Assembly: GCA_023252195.1 (NCBI GenBank)
Contig: JAHEXI010000009.1
Coordinates: 1 to 64,000 of the forward strand
Direction of reading: 5' to 3'
DNA length: 64,000 nucleotides
From: Pseudonocardiales bacterium
GTDB lineage: Bacteria > Actinomycetota > Actinomycetes > Mycobacteriales > Pseudonocardiaceae
The translations under genes and the position numbers were made by a program. Shown here one piece after another: positions 18,202-26,675 of this stretch; position 1 is the first letter of the stretch; each line of letters starts with the position of its first letter. Under the pieces are notes generated by a model, which saw nothing but the letters and a program-made list of their open reading frames with translations, ran no database searches and had not been told where the DNA came from.

Positions 18202-18920
18202 GTCAGAGGTCCTTGGCGATGTTGCTGGCGCCGGAAAGCCGCAGGAGGCTGATGGTGAGGTTACGCAGGGAGGCCATGGCGCGAGGTCCGTGTCCAGTGC
18301 GCACCTGGGAGTGGTCCTCGGCGGAGGTCACGTCACGGACCCAGCGGAGGCGAGTTCTCCACGTACCAGTGGCCGCGAATCCAGGTGGCCAACTGGTTGG
18401 GTTGGGCTTGACGTGTGGTCAGCGAGGTGACGGCGTAGACAGTCTCGGTCCGCCATGTGCGGCTGCTTAATTTGCGGCTCTCCCGGGTGATCTGGATGGC
18501 TTGGACTGCGTGCGGGAAAAGAATTCCGGCGGAGATGCTCACAGCCTTGAGGACGCCCTTTTCGCCTCTGCCGTGACCGCGCGGCGTGGACTCGTTGGGT
18601 GGGCCACCATCGATTCCCAGCGCGGGAAGCACCTGTGGTGCGGTGTCGGATATCCATTCGGTGATCGCGGTGAATGACCGGGCACCGGCCAGAACCCCGC
18701 AGACCGCCAAGACCAGGATCGTCGTCACTGGCGCCGCACACCGCAGCGGCGCCATGACACGCAGCATCCCAGCAACCACCGGCTTGACTGACCACCACTC
18801 CCGAGGAGAGAAGTGTCCACGTCGTGGTAACGGCGCCCGTAACCGCTGCATTGCAGAAGTCACCTCAGATACGAGCTGTGCTCCGATCGGGTACAAACTG
18901 CATCGCCCAATACTACCCAA
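18202..18920 (-). pseudogene. Internally deleted ISAs1-family transposase
   Basis: The N-terminal part is recognisable (ILVLAVCGVLAGARSFTAITEWI) but jumps directly to the C-terminal part (AISAGILFPH-like, AIQITRESRKL...WRTETVYAVTSL...HWYVEN), so the catalytic centre is missing. After HWYVEN a one-base frameshift separates RWVRDVTSAEDHSQVRTGHGPRAM and the SGASNIAKDL end. It cannot encode a functional transposase. Confidence 0.8.
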
Positions 18921-19229
18921 GGGTCAACCAACATCAACCGATGTCTTCGCAGGTGAACACAGGCTCCGATCAATAAAGCCCTGGCCTGCGTTGTCTCGTG
19001 CCCTGCACGAGGGGTATCTATGGTCTCTCACGGTCAGTCACGGCTAACCGAAACCGCTGCTCAAGAGCTCTGTCCTGCGCATGTCATGTGGTTCCCAAGC
19101 TCTAGACCAATGCACACGTGCCTCCAGCGGGTCTCCGCTCCGGGGTGCCCAGGAACGGACGCGAAGGTAGTGAGTGGGTCACCAGTTCGCGGGTATCCCG
19201 TCCTGCGGTAAGCCAACACCCCGCGTGAG

Positions 19230-19450
19230 CGCTCCAAGCTCGGTGGATGTCCGCCGGCCCGCGCAGGCGTAGGCGGCGATGCGCGGCGCTGCGGGCCGGG
19301 GATGAGGTGACTCGATCCCCCACCTCTCGTGATAATGCCGGGGCAGGGCAGCGGCGGGGAAGCAGTGGTGAGCCAGCAGCGTGTTGATCAGCCGGTAACG
19401 GTCTGGAACACGGCTGCCGTCGGAGCCGCTCATCGTCAGGTCATACCCTG
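19230..19450 (-). pseudogene. IS4-type transposase fragment
   Basis: A minus-strand stretch reads RYRLINTLLAHHCFPAAALPRHYHERWGIES, the hallmark segment containing the conserved YHERW(E/G)IE of IS4-family DDE transposases. Only about 60 residues remain. The fragment abuts and slightly overlaps the start region of the following plus-strand gene. Confidence 0.65.
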
Positions 19451-19455
19451 GACCG

Positions 19456-19959
19456 ATGCCCCACCTCCAACAGACTGTCATGACGCAGGCGCTGTTTTGG
19501 CTACTCGCTGCCATTGCTGGCGCAGTCCTACAACACGTCTTCACCACGCTGTTCGGTGAGCGAATTGATCAATTCCTCGTTTCGATACTAACCGGCCGAC
19601 ACAGGGGGGCGCGGCCGCTCCAAGGGACTTGGCGCAGCGAGTATCAGTACCGCTCGGACGATGAACCAGTCGTACGGACAGACTTGCACACCGTGCGGAT
19701 CAAAAGGTTAGGCCAGCGCGTGATCATCAAGAGTCTTGAGGAGACTGACAGCTCGCGCATACGAATTGAGTGCACATTCAGCGAGCACGGCGTGCTTACG
19801 GGTACATGGCACGAAGATACTCCCAGTGGCAGAGCATACTTCGGTGCTGTCCAGTTGCTTCTTGTTCGTACCGGTGACGAACTTGTGGGCAAGTATGTCG
19901 GGTTCAGCCGCCGAGACCGGGTACTAGCGGGTGACTGGACAATCCGGCGTATCACGTAA
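19456..19959 (+). CDS. Membrane-anchored beta-barrel-like protein
   Basis: The protein has up to 167 residues; an internal Met (MTQALFWLL) may be the real start. One N-terminal transmembrane helix (ALFWLLAAIAGAVLQHVFTTLF) precedes a strand-rich domain beginning LQGTWRSEYQY. Repeated G-x-W motifs follow (GTWR, GTWH, GDWT), the kind of pattern found in small lipocalin-like barrels. The architecture, a helix anchor plus small barrel, recalls membrane effectors such as Cap15 of CBASS. No cyclase gene is adjacent, so this is only structural resemblance. It lies among decayed transposons. Confidence 0.55.
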   Translation: MPHLQQTVMTQALFWLLAAIAGAVLQHVFTTLFGERIDQFLVSILTGRHRGARPLQGTWRSEYQYRSDDEPVVRTDLHTVRIKRLGQRVIIKSLEETDSSRIRIECTFSEHGVLTGTWHEDTPSGRAYFGAVQLLLVRTGDELVGKYVGFSRRDRVLAGDWTIRRIT

Positions 19960-20201
19960 AATCATTACCGCCCATCTCGGTCGTAATTGCGTAGGTCACG
20001 CGTGGGTCCCAGCGACCCTCGTTCCGATATGGCTCCTTTGATTGCCAGCAGCACGTTCTCTTGCGCCGGCCCAAACCACGGCACCGCCCGCCAGCTGACG
20101 ACAGCAGTGACGACAACGTCGACGACAACCCGCCACCAGCAGCACCGTCCGGGACCGGGTCGCGTCGCAGATCGACGGGACGAGAGAAGGCTTGCGTGTT
20201 C

Positions 20202-20252
20202 CTGAGTCAAGGGGTCGTCAAGGGGTCGCAGGTTCAAATCCTGTGACTCAGC
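20202..20252 (+). repeat. tRNA 3'-end remnant (att-like)
   Basis: The stretch contains a T-arm-like GCAGGTTCAAATCCTGT and acceptor-like 3' strand, and is bounded by CTGAGTCA and its inverse TGACTCAG. It shares GTCAAGGGGTCGCAGGTTC with 24318-24336. Such fragments are left by site-specific integration into tRNA genes. No D-arm or anticodon arm is present. Confidence 0.6.
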
Positions 20253-20267
20253 TACGGGCAAAGGGTC

Positions 20268-21155
20268 TCAATCCGACTCGTCAGGTGCTGGAAGTGGATA
20301 CCGGTAAGCAGTTGGGATGAGCACTGATCTGGCGGGCACCCAGCCGCTCCATCTTCTTACTCTGCCTCCGCTACATCTGATGCCGTCCGCCGTCCGGATC
20401 CAGTCGATACAATCGACAACTACAAGATGGGTCGGTTGGTGGTCCTCAGCGTGGCGGACCTCTCCGTCGGTGAGGTCTACCCCGGCACGCGGACTGGCAC
20501 TGCCCTTGACCTCGATATGGATCTCTTCAGCTTCCCGGCAAGCTGTGATGTCCCAGGATTCATGATCGCCTACGTCCTCAACCTGGTAATCATTATTGCG
20601 ATAGAGCGCTGAAACTGTTTCGACTGCGTGATCTTCGATAGCGTGGCGCAACTCAGCGTCCGACTGACGGCCACCGCGCAATGTCCGGCTCTCACTCTCT
20701 GACTGTTGTAATCGTGGTGGCTCAACCGGCTCCGCGCGAGCAAGATCCCGCACCTCGGAGATCTCGGGGATTATAGAGACTAGATCGTATGGAAACTTAG
20801 TGAGGTATCCTTGAGCTGCGCGCAGCCGTCTGCGGTCCGACAACGCATACGGGAAGTACAGAGGTCCGTTTATAGACTTCGCCAGATCATCACGTACCTC
20901 CCGGACTTGCTCTTCAAGTTCCCGGAGTCGTTGCTGCGTAACCGGGGTGCGGAGCATCTGGGTGCCTGACAACGGCACAAGCCATCCTGGCTCCTCGCCT
21001 GACTGCGGATGCTGTCTACCGTAAGATCCACGGCTTTGCCGGGTAATCCGCGAAATTTCTAAGGGACCAGTCACGTGCGAATAGGCGACAATGGCCGGCT
21101 CCGCTTGCTTGCTCCAGTGCAGAACAAGATCTCCGGGCCGCACATGCTTCGCCAA
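20268..21155 (-). CDS. DUF3883 nuclease-like protein with reader-type N-domain
   Basis: The annotated part has 295 residues. The C-terminal half (AELRHAIEDHAVETVSALY...WDITACREAEEIHIEVKGS, near residues 165-225) is a DUF3883 domain with an E-x-K motif typical of PD-(D/E)XK-like folds. The N-terminal HVRPGDLVLHWSKQ...PAIVAYSHV resembles PUA/EVE-like modules that recognise modified bases. Coding similarity continues upstream of the first Met: ANLWAPQVGESGGEHRSYSLAKHV reads in frame to about 21210. A further piece, KYEQESSGE, lies in another frame, so the gene may start with a non-ATG codon or carry a frameshift. Restriction of modified DNA is inferred. Confidence 0.65.
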   Translation of the reverse strand: MAKHVRPGDLVLHWSKQAEPAIVAYSHVTGPLEISRITRQSRGSYGRQHPQSGEEPGWLVPLSGTQMLRTPVTQQRLRELEEQVREVRDDLAKSINGPLYFPYALSDRRRLRAAQGYLTKFPYDLVSIIPEISEVRDLARAEPVEPPRLQQSESESRTLRGGRQSDAELRHAIEDHAVETVSALYRNNDYQVEDVGDHESWDITACREAEEIHIEVKGSASPRAGVDLTDGEVRHAEDHQPTHLVVVDCIDWIRTADGIRCSGGRVRRWSGWVPARSVLIPTAYRYPLPAPDESD

Positions 21156-21571
21156 GGAGTAGGATCGATGTTCCCCACCGCTTTCCCCAACCTGGGGAGC
21201 CCAGAGGTTCGCCGCTGGACTCCTGCTCGTACTTGCTGGTGAACGAGGGTGAGCAGCCCCTGGGCGTGCTCAAGGCGCGCTGCGGGCATCTGCTGCTCAC
21301 CGGTGGTCAACCACAGCACGGCCAGCCACCACCACAGCACGACCAGCCACCACCGGGGCCGCGGTGCCAGCGCTGCCGTCGAATCTTCTTGAATGTGTAG
21401 AACAACTTTGATCGCGACCGATCGAAACAATTGATCTTCGGGCAACCCAGTACAGCAACCGTGGCGACGGCAGCCCACCATGACGAGCGCCAGCAAGCCG
21501 ACTGAACGTGCATCTACCGGACTTCGATCGCGCGCAGTTCACACCGACGTGGTGAGCAGAAGCCGCCGCCA

Positions 21572-21731
21572 TGTAGCAGCCGTGTAGCAACAACTCCGAA
21601 CGACGGCAGACCGTTCCAGACCACCTCCGAAGATCCTTCGAGGTCGGACAACCTGCGCACACTGCGGCACACGGGGCGCCCGGGCCTTACAAGCAAGGGG
21701 TCGACGGTGACAGCGCAACCCTGACAGCAAC
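21572..21731 (+). repeat. 160-bp dispersed direct repeat, copy B
   Basis: Partner of 11374-11534 in the same orientation, with roughly three quarters of positions shared by eye. It holds the tandem TGTAGCA half-sites (21572-21578 and 21583-21589). It lies about 400 bp upstream of the leftward DUF3883 gene. Confidence 0.75.
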
Positions 21732-21753
21732 GGAGCCGTAAGTGACGCTTCCT

Positions 21754-22769
21754 CTCCCTATGGTGTCGCCTCACGGCCGTTCCAAGATCGTTGATCATGG
21801 TGTGAGCTGCAGGATCTTGAAGGGTCGGTCCATGACGCGGGTTGCCCAGCGGGTCGTTTCGGTGATGTCGCGTCGTCCGAGCAGGTGGATCGCGCCGATC
21901 GCAAGATTCTCAGGGCGGCCATGACTCGAAGGGACAGGTCGACCCCAGCGGCCGCGAGCCCGCTGAGCAGCGGGGCGAACTGGGGGATCTCGTTGCTCTT
22001 CACCCCGACCTCGACCTGGCCCAGCACCAGCTGTTCACCGTGGGTGGCCGCGGCCAGCAGGTGCACCTGGGCACCGTCAGCGTCGATCGCGCCGCGCACG
22101 GTCTTGCCGTCCACCGCGATCGCCACCAGCGTCGTCTCGTCGGCTTCCTGACCGGCGGCGTTACCGGGATCTGCACGATCCCGGGCGGCCGCTTGCGCGT
22201 GCAGCCAGGCGCCGATCGCGGCGTCTACCGCGGCCGCATCAGCCCCGGTGAGCACCCGCCACAGGGTGGACTTCGACGGGAACAAGCTCCGCGAGCCCCG
22301 CTCGGCGGGCCGGCCGTGGAGCGCGACCAGCAACTCGGCGGGCACGTCAGCAACTCATCCGGCGATCGCGGTGAACGATCTCATCCCGGCCAGGACCGCC
22401 GCCGCGCACAACGTCAACACGACCGCGACCGGGTGATCTCGGCCCTGCCCACCGCGCCCGTCGGACACCGCGGAGAAGCGTCGTAGCAGGTCAGGGTCAT
22501 ACAGCGCGGCCGAGGGCAAATCGGTGTCGGGCGACTCGCCCGCCACCGCGCCGTCGAGTGCTGTCGCGTAGGCGTCACCGATGACGGGATGAACCAGCAA
22601 CGAAGCTCCGGTGGCAACGAGAAGTCTGTGAAGGGACCGCTCGTCTTACCGGAGCTTCGTTCGCCTACCAGCGCGACACGCCGAAGATCGTCATCTCGGT
22701 CACCAGACCGCCTCATCACCCCAAGTGATCTTGGAACGGGCGTGGGTGTCGCCTCCCTATGGTGTCGCC
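21754..22769 (-). mobile_element. Decayed ISAs1-type element between 17-bp direct repeats
   Basis: CTCCCTATGGTGTCGCC occurs at 21754-21770 and again at 22753-22769, bracketing the dead transposase gene. The repeat is longer than a usual target duplication, so it may be part of the element ends or a recombination scar. Confidence 0.6.
21796..22600 (-). pseudogene. ISAs1-family transposase, nonsense mutation and internal deletion
   Basis: The N-terminus is typical (YDPDLLRRFSAVSDGRGGQGRDHP...AGMRSFTAIAG), then a TGA replaces the expected Trp before VADVPAELLVALHGR. The frame continues through LVAIAVDGKTVRGA and EIPQFAPLL. It then jumps from GVDLS to the C-terminal RVMAALRIL, deleting the catalytic middle, and is frameshifted before IHLLGRRDITETTRW. 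It is inactive. Confidence 0.85.
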
Positions 22770-23214
22770 GACACTCAATTCCTCAGTGCCGTACACACAT
22801 AGTACGCAAGTTAGCACAAGTAGTTATGGAGCCGCCCCGCATGAGCGGTTCGTGCCTCCGCTTGGGTGAATAAACTTCACGTGAAGCTACTCAAGGTTAA
22901 GATTAGTACACGGTCGGGGAGTCAGGAGTAACGATGTCTCGATTGTGACGAGCGTGCATGCTCATCTTCTTCCTCCTCGCGATGCCCGCGCTCCTTCGAC
23001 CTGGTCGAGGCCCCTAAGTGATTTAATATCTGGCAAAGCGACAGACATCACTCGCACTCCATGCCTTACGAGGCCGAAAAAATCGCAACTCTTCTTTACC
23101 GATGTAGACCATTCGGAAGAAAGGCGGCGCTACTGACATTTCCGTGGGTGGATTCCATGGTCACGATGGGGTTCACTCTAGGTCCGTTGGCCTGCGGATA
23201 CGACTGGGATTTGG

Positions 23215-23430
23215 TCATCTGTTGGGGTCAGCGGGGGTCTTCGGGGGTGCCGCGCGTTGTGGAGGGCAGGCCCCTGGCCTGCCCGCAAAGCTGCCCGAAG
23301 GGGTCGTGGAGGCTCGCAGGTCCAGGGTGGCGCCTGCGCCATCGCGCAGCGACGCCGAAGGCGCCCTTGACCTGGGAGGGACGGCCCCGCAGGCTGCGCG
23401 GCGCCGCCGGAGGCGCCCACAGAAACGACA
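23215..23430 (-). repeat. Structured GC-rich dispersed repeat
   Basis: The region contains stacked hairpins, for example GGGCAGGCCCCTGGCCTGCCC, and a long arm from CAGGTCCAGGGTGGCGCC to GGCGCCCTTGACCTGG. Similar blocks (CAGGTCAAGGGCG...) occur at 37714-37796. It lies directly upstream of a secreted-protein gene. I recall comparable blocks in other actinomycete genomes, but cannot verify that here. Confidence 0.55.
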
Positions 23431-23456
23431 CAAGAGCCAGAAAGGCTGCCTTAGAC

Positions 23457-23879
23457 ATGGGAATTCTGTATAGAGCCATAATTTCCGCAGTGGGATCAGT
23501 GCTGTTACTATGCAGCTCGGGCACCAGCGAGTCCCTTCCGACGAACTACTCAGCTGCGCTTCCTGCAACGTATCAAGTTGATCTGGCGTGGCGGCCATCT
23601 TCCAATCTAGGTGCGTGCCCTATATCCGGACTTCAGTGTTTGGGTGGCATCGATGTCGGTCTTTACTGCATCCAGCACGGTTACGACAGGTCCGAGTTGC
23701 GGAACCCGTATGGCATCAATGACTGGTATTGTGTCCACGACAATGGCCAGGGTGTCGCTCGTCTCGACAATGGAAATCTTTCAGAAGCCTGCCGACAGCA
23801 GTACCACGACGAGCGGGCACAAGCTCTTACTAATGATCCAAGCAGTGGAACATCGCCGAAGTGCTACGTAGTAACCTAG
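23457..23879 (+). CDS. Small secreted protein, unknown function
   Basis: This 140-residue protein starts at ATG 23457, not at the longer upstream frame that runs through a structured repeat. The N-terminus MGILYRAIISAVGSVLLLCSS is a signal peptide. A lipoprotein is possible because a Cys follows VLLL, but the lipobox is poor. The mature part has six further Cys residues (CPISGLQCLGG, LYCIQHGY, WYCVHDN, EACRQQ, KCYVVT), suggesting disulphides. The family is unrecognised. Confidence 0.55.
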   Translation: MGILYRAIISAVGSVLLLCSSGTSESLPTNYSAALPATYQVDLAWRPSSNLGACPISGLQCLGGIDVGLYCIQHGYDRSELRNPYGINDWYCVHDNGQGVARLDNGNLSEACRQQYHDERAQALTNDPSSGTSPKCYVVT

Positions 23880-24319
23880 GCGATGAAACCTAGCCGCCAA
23901 CTCGGATCGGCAACCAGCGCTTCTCGTCGTCGCTGGACCGAGTTGCAGGCCTCCAGCGCGCGACGCGCCGACACCACGCACAGGGGTATTCGAGGGTGGC
24001 GCCCAGGCTGACGGCAGCGCGTCAATCAAATTCTCCTGCACGCAATCCGCCGGTGTCGGCAAGGCGCCCGCTGTAGTGCCCAGCTAGGGATCATCCCCTT
24101 TACCGCGACGTGGCTACTGCCGCCGGCCACGAGATGAATCTTGGCTGTCAGGTCTCTCCACGGTGCGCTGATCAATCCTGACCTCAACGATCATCTTTAC
24201 GTGTACAGCTGAGAAGTACAGCAGCCGTGCCCCACGAGCCAGAAGACGCCGGACCCTGAGACCATCCTTGACATGCGCAGAGGAAGATCACGCGGCTGCA
24301 CTGCCGATCTCTGGGGGTC

Positions 24320-24354
24320 AAGGGGTCGCAGGTTCGGGTCCTGTAGTCCCGACC
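24320..24354 (+). repeat. tRNA 3'-end remnant with encoded CCA
   Basis: The sequence ends ...CAGGTTCGGGTCCTGTAGTCCCGACCA, a T-arm, acceptor strand and CCA without the 5' two thirds of a tRNA. It shares its first 19 bp with the remnant at 20220-20238 and is followed by a terminator, as a real tRNA 3' end would be. Confidence 0.65.
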
Positions 24355-24362
24355 AACAACGA

Positions 24363-24405
24363 GGCCCGCTGACGCTGGACAAAGTACCACGTCAGCGGGC
24401 CTTTT
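24363..24405 (+). terminator. Rho-independent-like terminator
   Basis: GGCCCGCTGACG (24363-24374) pairs perfectly with CGTCAGCGGGCC (24390-24401), followed by TTTT. It probably came with the tRNA 3' end just upstream. Confidence 0.85.
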
Positions 24406-24622
24406 CACGTTCGAGTCGATCTTTACGGGTCAGGGACCACGGAGCCGCCCCCTAGCGTCCAGCCCGCTACCGCGTCCCGCTCCATGCGGCCCCTCCGCGC
24501 AGCAATCGTTGGCTGGCGATCATCAAACTGGCAAGTGGGTCACTTCGTCAGGATCTGCCGAGACAGCTTCGTGTCAGCGGTTCACCGCTGCACGCTGAGC
24601 GCAGATGTCGGAGGAGCGGTTG

Positions 24623-25141
24623 TTACTCTCGCGCATGCTCCGTGGCATACAGTCCCGCGAGGGTGGGCTCAAGCATCGTAAGGTGCGCCAACAGTGCCGG
24701 GGGCATAGCAGCACGAGCAGTCGCGTCGTAGTCCGCCAGGAAGCGCAAGTGCCGAATGCCGTGCACTAACACATCGACGTAGCGAGGCATGGGCGCGTCA
24801 ACGGCTGCGTTGGTTGGGGGACGCCCGACCGTCTCAAGCAGCTCGACGCTCACTGGGCGCGCCTCCGGCCAGACGCCCGGCACTGACTCGTTCCGATCAA
24901 CCACGACAATATAGGTAAGGATGATATGAGGCCCATCGGCGCGCCATGAAGTCGAGTGCACCAACCGAGCATCATCGATGAGACCATGCTCCGCTAGAAT
25001 AAATTCGACCTCATAATGCGTGTCGCTGTCCTGGGGGATCGGCGGAGATCTCCACGCATCCCCGTCATTGACGAGCCAAATGCCTTGCTCGTCAGCGGCC
25101 ACAGACCAGACTTCCACCAACACATTCATCGTGCCGCACAT
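24623..25141 (-). CDS. Conserved hypothetical protein of integrative elements
   Basis: This 172-residue soluble protein has a strand-rich N-terminal half (VLVEVWSVAADEQGIWLVNDGDAW) and a helical C-terminus (HGIRHLRFLADYDATARAAMPPALLAHLTML). No catalytic motif is evident. The ATG overlaps the stop of the upstream HTH gene (TGATG), so the two form an operon transcribed away from the excisionase gene. Function unknown. Confidence 0.65.
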   Translation of the reverse strand: MCGTMNVLVEVWSVAADEQGIWLVNDGDAWRSPPIPQDSDTHYEVEFILAEHGLIDDARLVHSTSWRADGPHIILTYIVVVDRNESVPGVWPEARPVSVELLETVGRPPTNAAVDAPMPRYVDVLVHGIRHLRFLADYDATARAAMPPALLAHLTMLEPTLAGLYATEHARE

Positions 25142-25473
25142 CAGCGCTCCTCTCGGCTGTTCGGCTCCTTGCGGCTAGCCCGAGCCGCCTGCATTAGTTG
25201 ACCCGCCCGGGCTTTTGATACCCCAATCTTGTCAGCGAGCCCCGCCAATGATGTTGCCTCACTTTCCCAAATTCGAGCGACCGTGCTGGCCCGCAGCTCC
25301 GCCCCCTGCTCCGCGAGTGAGCGGAGCGCGTCAGCGAAGGTAGTAGCGACCTGAAACGCTACGCGCGGGTCAGACTCCTGCTCTAACGCCTCTTGCGCCA
25401 GGGAATAAGCCCGGTGGATCTCCGCCAAGGACGCTGCGACTCGCGCAGGTGCGTCGTTCCCGGGCTGGTTCAC
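25141..25473 (-). CDS. Small helix-turn-helix regulator
   Basis: This 110-residue helical protein has a C-terminal helix-turn-helix motif (ATSLAGLADKIGVSKARAGQLMQAAR, residues 73-98). Similar small proteins are common in actinobacterial accessory DNA. It is divergent from the excisionase-like gene across a region with CTAG-centred repeats, and is a good candidate to bind there. Repression of excision and transfer genes is inferred from position. Confidence 0.65.
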   Translation of the reverse strand: MNQPGNDAPARVAASLAEIHRAYSLAQEALEQESDPRVAFQVATTFADALRSLAEQGAELRASTVARIWESEATSLAGLADKIGVSKARAGQLMQAARASRKEPNSREER

Positions 25474-25490
25474 GTGACAAGACTACCTGA

Positions 25491-25562
25491 GCCGTCTAGG
25501 CCCTCCTTGACGAACGTCTAGGCCCCCCTGTACGGTCTGTCTGTCAAGTCCCCCCTAGACGG
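25491..25562. promoter_or_regulatory. Operator-like repeats between divergent regulators
   Basis: CCGTCTAGGCCC, CGTCTAGGCCC and the inverted CCCCCTAGACGG occur within 72 bp between the leftward HTH gene and the rightward excisionase-like gene. Three CTAG-centred sites in both orientations suggest binding by one of the flanking regulators. Confidence 0.6.
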
Positions 25563-25606
25563 AACTGAACCCGTCGAGTAACCGATCGAGGCAGGAGCAG
25601 TCCCAG

Positions 25607-25981
25607 ATGCACGATCAGATTATGGAAGAACCTGAGCCGCCGGCCGAGGCAGAGGGCCGGAACCCGGCTAGCTGGCGAGGTTTCCTCCGGGATCAGGCCT
25701 TGCGCAACGCCCTACAGAAGCGAGCGACGGGGGTGCCGACGTACTCAGTGCCCGAGGCCGCGGCTCTGCTCAGCATCTCCCAGGAGTACCTATACCGGCT
25801 GATCCAGACCGGCGGTTTTCCAGCCGTGCGGATGCGGCTCCGCAGTAGCCAGGGGCGGTATGTCGTGCCGGCCAAGGCGGTGGAAAGCCTGCTTGGTGAC
25901 GCGTTCTCCGCGGGGAGCTGCCTGGAGCTCGACGAGTGGACGAAGCGGTGGCAGGCGAACATCGCAGGCGGTGCGGCGTGA
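25607..25981 (+). CDS. Excisionase-like winged-helix DNA-binding protein
   Basis: This 124-residue protein has a central MerR/Xis-type motif (YSVPEAAALLSISQEYLYRLIQTGGFPAVRMR...GRYVVPAKAVESLL, residues 44-92). Proteins of this kind direct excision of actinomycete integrative elements and may also regulate transcription. The integrase gene lies 17 kb away at attL rather than adjacent, which is unusual for the smaller elements of this type. An in vivo Xis role is inferred. Confidence 0.7.
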   Translation: MHDQIMEEPEPPAEAEGRNPASWRGFLRDQALRNALQKRATGVPTYSVPEAAALLSISQEYLYRLIQTGGFPAVRMRLRSSQGRYVVPAKAVESLLGDAFSAGSCLELDEWTKRWQANIAGGAA

Positions 25982-26071
25982 CCAGCGGGCGCGATCGTCA
26001 AGCGACAGGCACCAGCTGTCCCATCTACGACCCCGACCTGCTCAATCTTGACACCGACCGCACCGATACAC

Positions 26072-26118
26072 CCCGGCCCGGCGGGCCAAAAGCCTGGACA
26101 GCTCCCCGCCGGGCCGGG
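26072..26118 (+). promoter_or_regulatory. Leader hairpin of first transfer operon
   Basis: CCCGGCCCGGCGGG (26072-26085) pairs perfectly with 26105-26118 and is followed by TTCCCCAACCA and a strong GAGGAG ribosome binding site before ATG 26155. The leader at 28026-28080 shares the CCCGGCGG and CCGGGTTCCCC...ACCA blocks. It could be an attenuator. Confidence 0.65.
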
Positions 26119-26154
26119 TTCCCCAACCACTGGTAAGCAATCGAGGAGATCGAA

Positions 26155-26466
26155 ATGTTACAGGTTGATACCTGGACCTTATGTCCACTATGGACGTTGG
26201 CCCGCCGATCCGCCGGTACCCCAGGGGACGGTCGAGGCGTAGGTGTGTTGGTCGCGACGATCTATCGGGCGATTGAGTCCGGGCATCTGGACGTGTTGAA
26301 GCTGGGCGCCGGTCGGGGCATGTTGCGGGTGACCGGGGCCGCGGTCGTCTCCTGCGAACAGTCGTGCATGCAAGCGGCGTACCGGTCATGGTTCCCCGGT
26401 GGCACTGCTAGCGATGTGGAGCAGTCCTCCCGGGGGGAAGTGGCGGCAGAGGGTGGCGCGGCATGA
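26155..26466 (+). CDS. HTH DNA-binding protein, excisionase-like
   Basis: This 103-residue protein has the recognisable segment VATIYRAIESGHLDVLKLGAGRGMLRVTGAAV (residues 32-64), the second helix and wing of an Xis/MerR-type domain. The expected first helix is replaced by a non-conserved, proline-rich N-terminus, and a GTC-CA palindrome lies under codons 10-14. Either the domain is degenerate or the functional start is a GTG near 26246. The ATG has a good GAGGAG. Its end overlaps the next gene by ATGA. Confidence 0.55.
   Translation: MLQVDTWTLCPLWTLARRSAGTPGDGRGVGVLVATIYRAIESGHLDVLKLGAGRGMLRVTGAAVVSCEQSCMQAAYRSWFPGGTASDVEQSSRGEVAAEGGAA
26183..26195. promoter_or_regulatory. 13-bp palindrome GTCCACTATGGAC
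   Basis: GTCCA-CTA-TGGAC starts 28 bp after the first base of the gene. Its exact reverse complement lies 27 bp after the start of the gene at 28107. A third variant is near attR at 44505. It is a candidate operator for both operons. Confidence 0.6.
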
Positions 26467-26675
26467 CCGGCCACCGCACTCCCGCGCACCTGCGGCCCGC
26501 GCCCGATCCTTCCCCGGTGGTGAAGCTGGCGTGCACCGCCTGTCAGTACGTCTACGAGCCGGATCTGGCTGATTTCGGCAGCGGGAACACTGGCTGCCCG
26601 CGGTGTGGTGGGTGGACCTGGATCGCGCAGCTGGACACCACCAACACCAGTGACGGGGGCGGTGGTCTCGCGTGA
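26463..26675 (+). CDS. Small zinc-ribbon protein
   Basis: This 70-residue protein has two CxxC knuckles (CTACQYVYEPDLADFGSGNTGCPRCGGW) like rubredoxin-type zinc ribbons. ATGA and GTGA overlaps couple it to the HTH gene before and the sigma-factor gene after. It is probably a nucleic-acid- or protein-binding accessory of the regulatory operon. Confidence 0.65.
   Translation: MTGHRTPAHLRPAPDPSPVVKLACTACQYVYEPDLADFGSGNTGCPRCGGWTWIAQLDTTNTSDGGGGLA

Noticed and set aside
23061-23456. 5' extension of the secreted-protein frame
   Set aside because: It runs through the structured repeat and would bury the signal peptide. ATG 23457 places the signal peptide at the N-terminus.
24184-24408. Minus-strand frames containing YRTRTCDPLTP or GLQDPNLRPLDP
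   Set aside because: Such peptides arise from antisense reading of tRNA 3' ends and are not genes. The same applies to SQDLNLRPLDD at 19965-20261 and LEPRTYRLQGG at 44554-44832.
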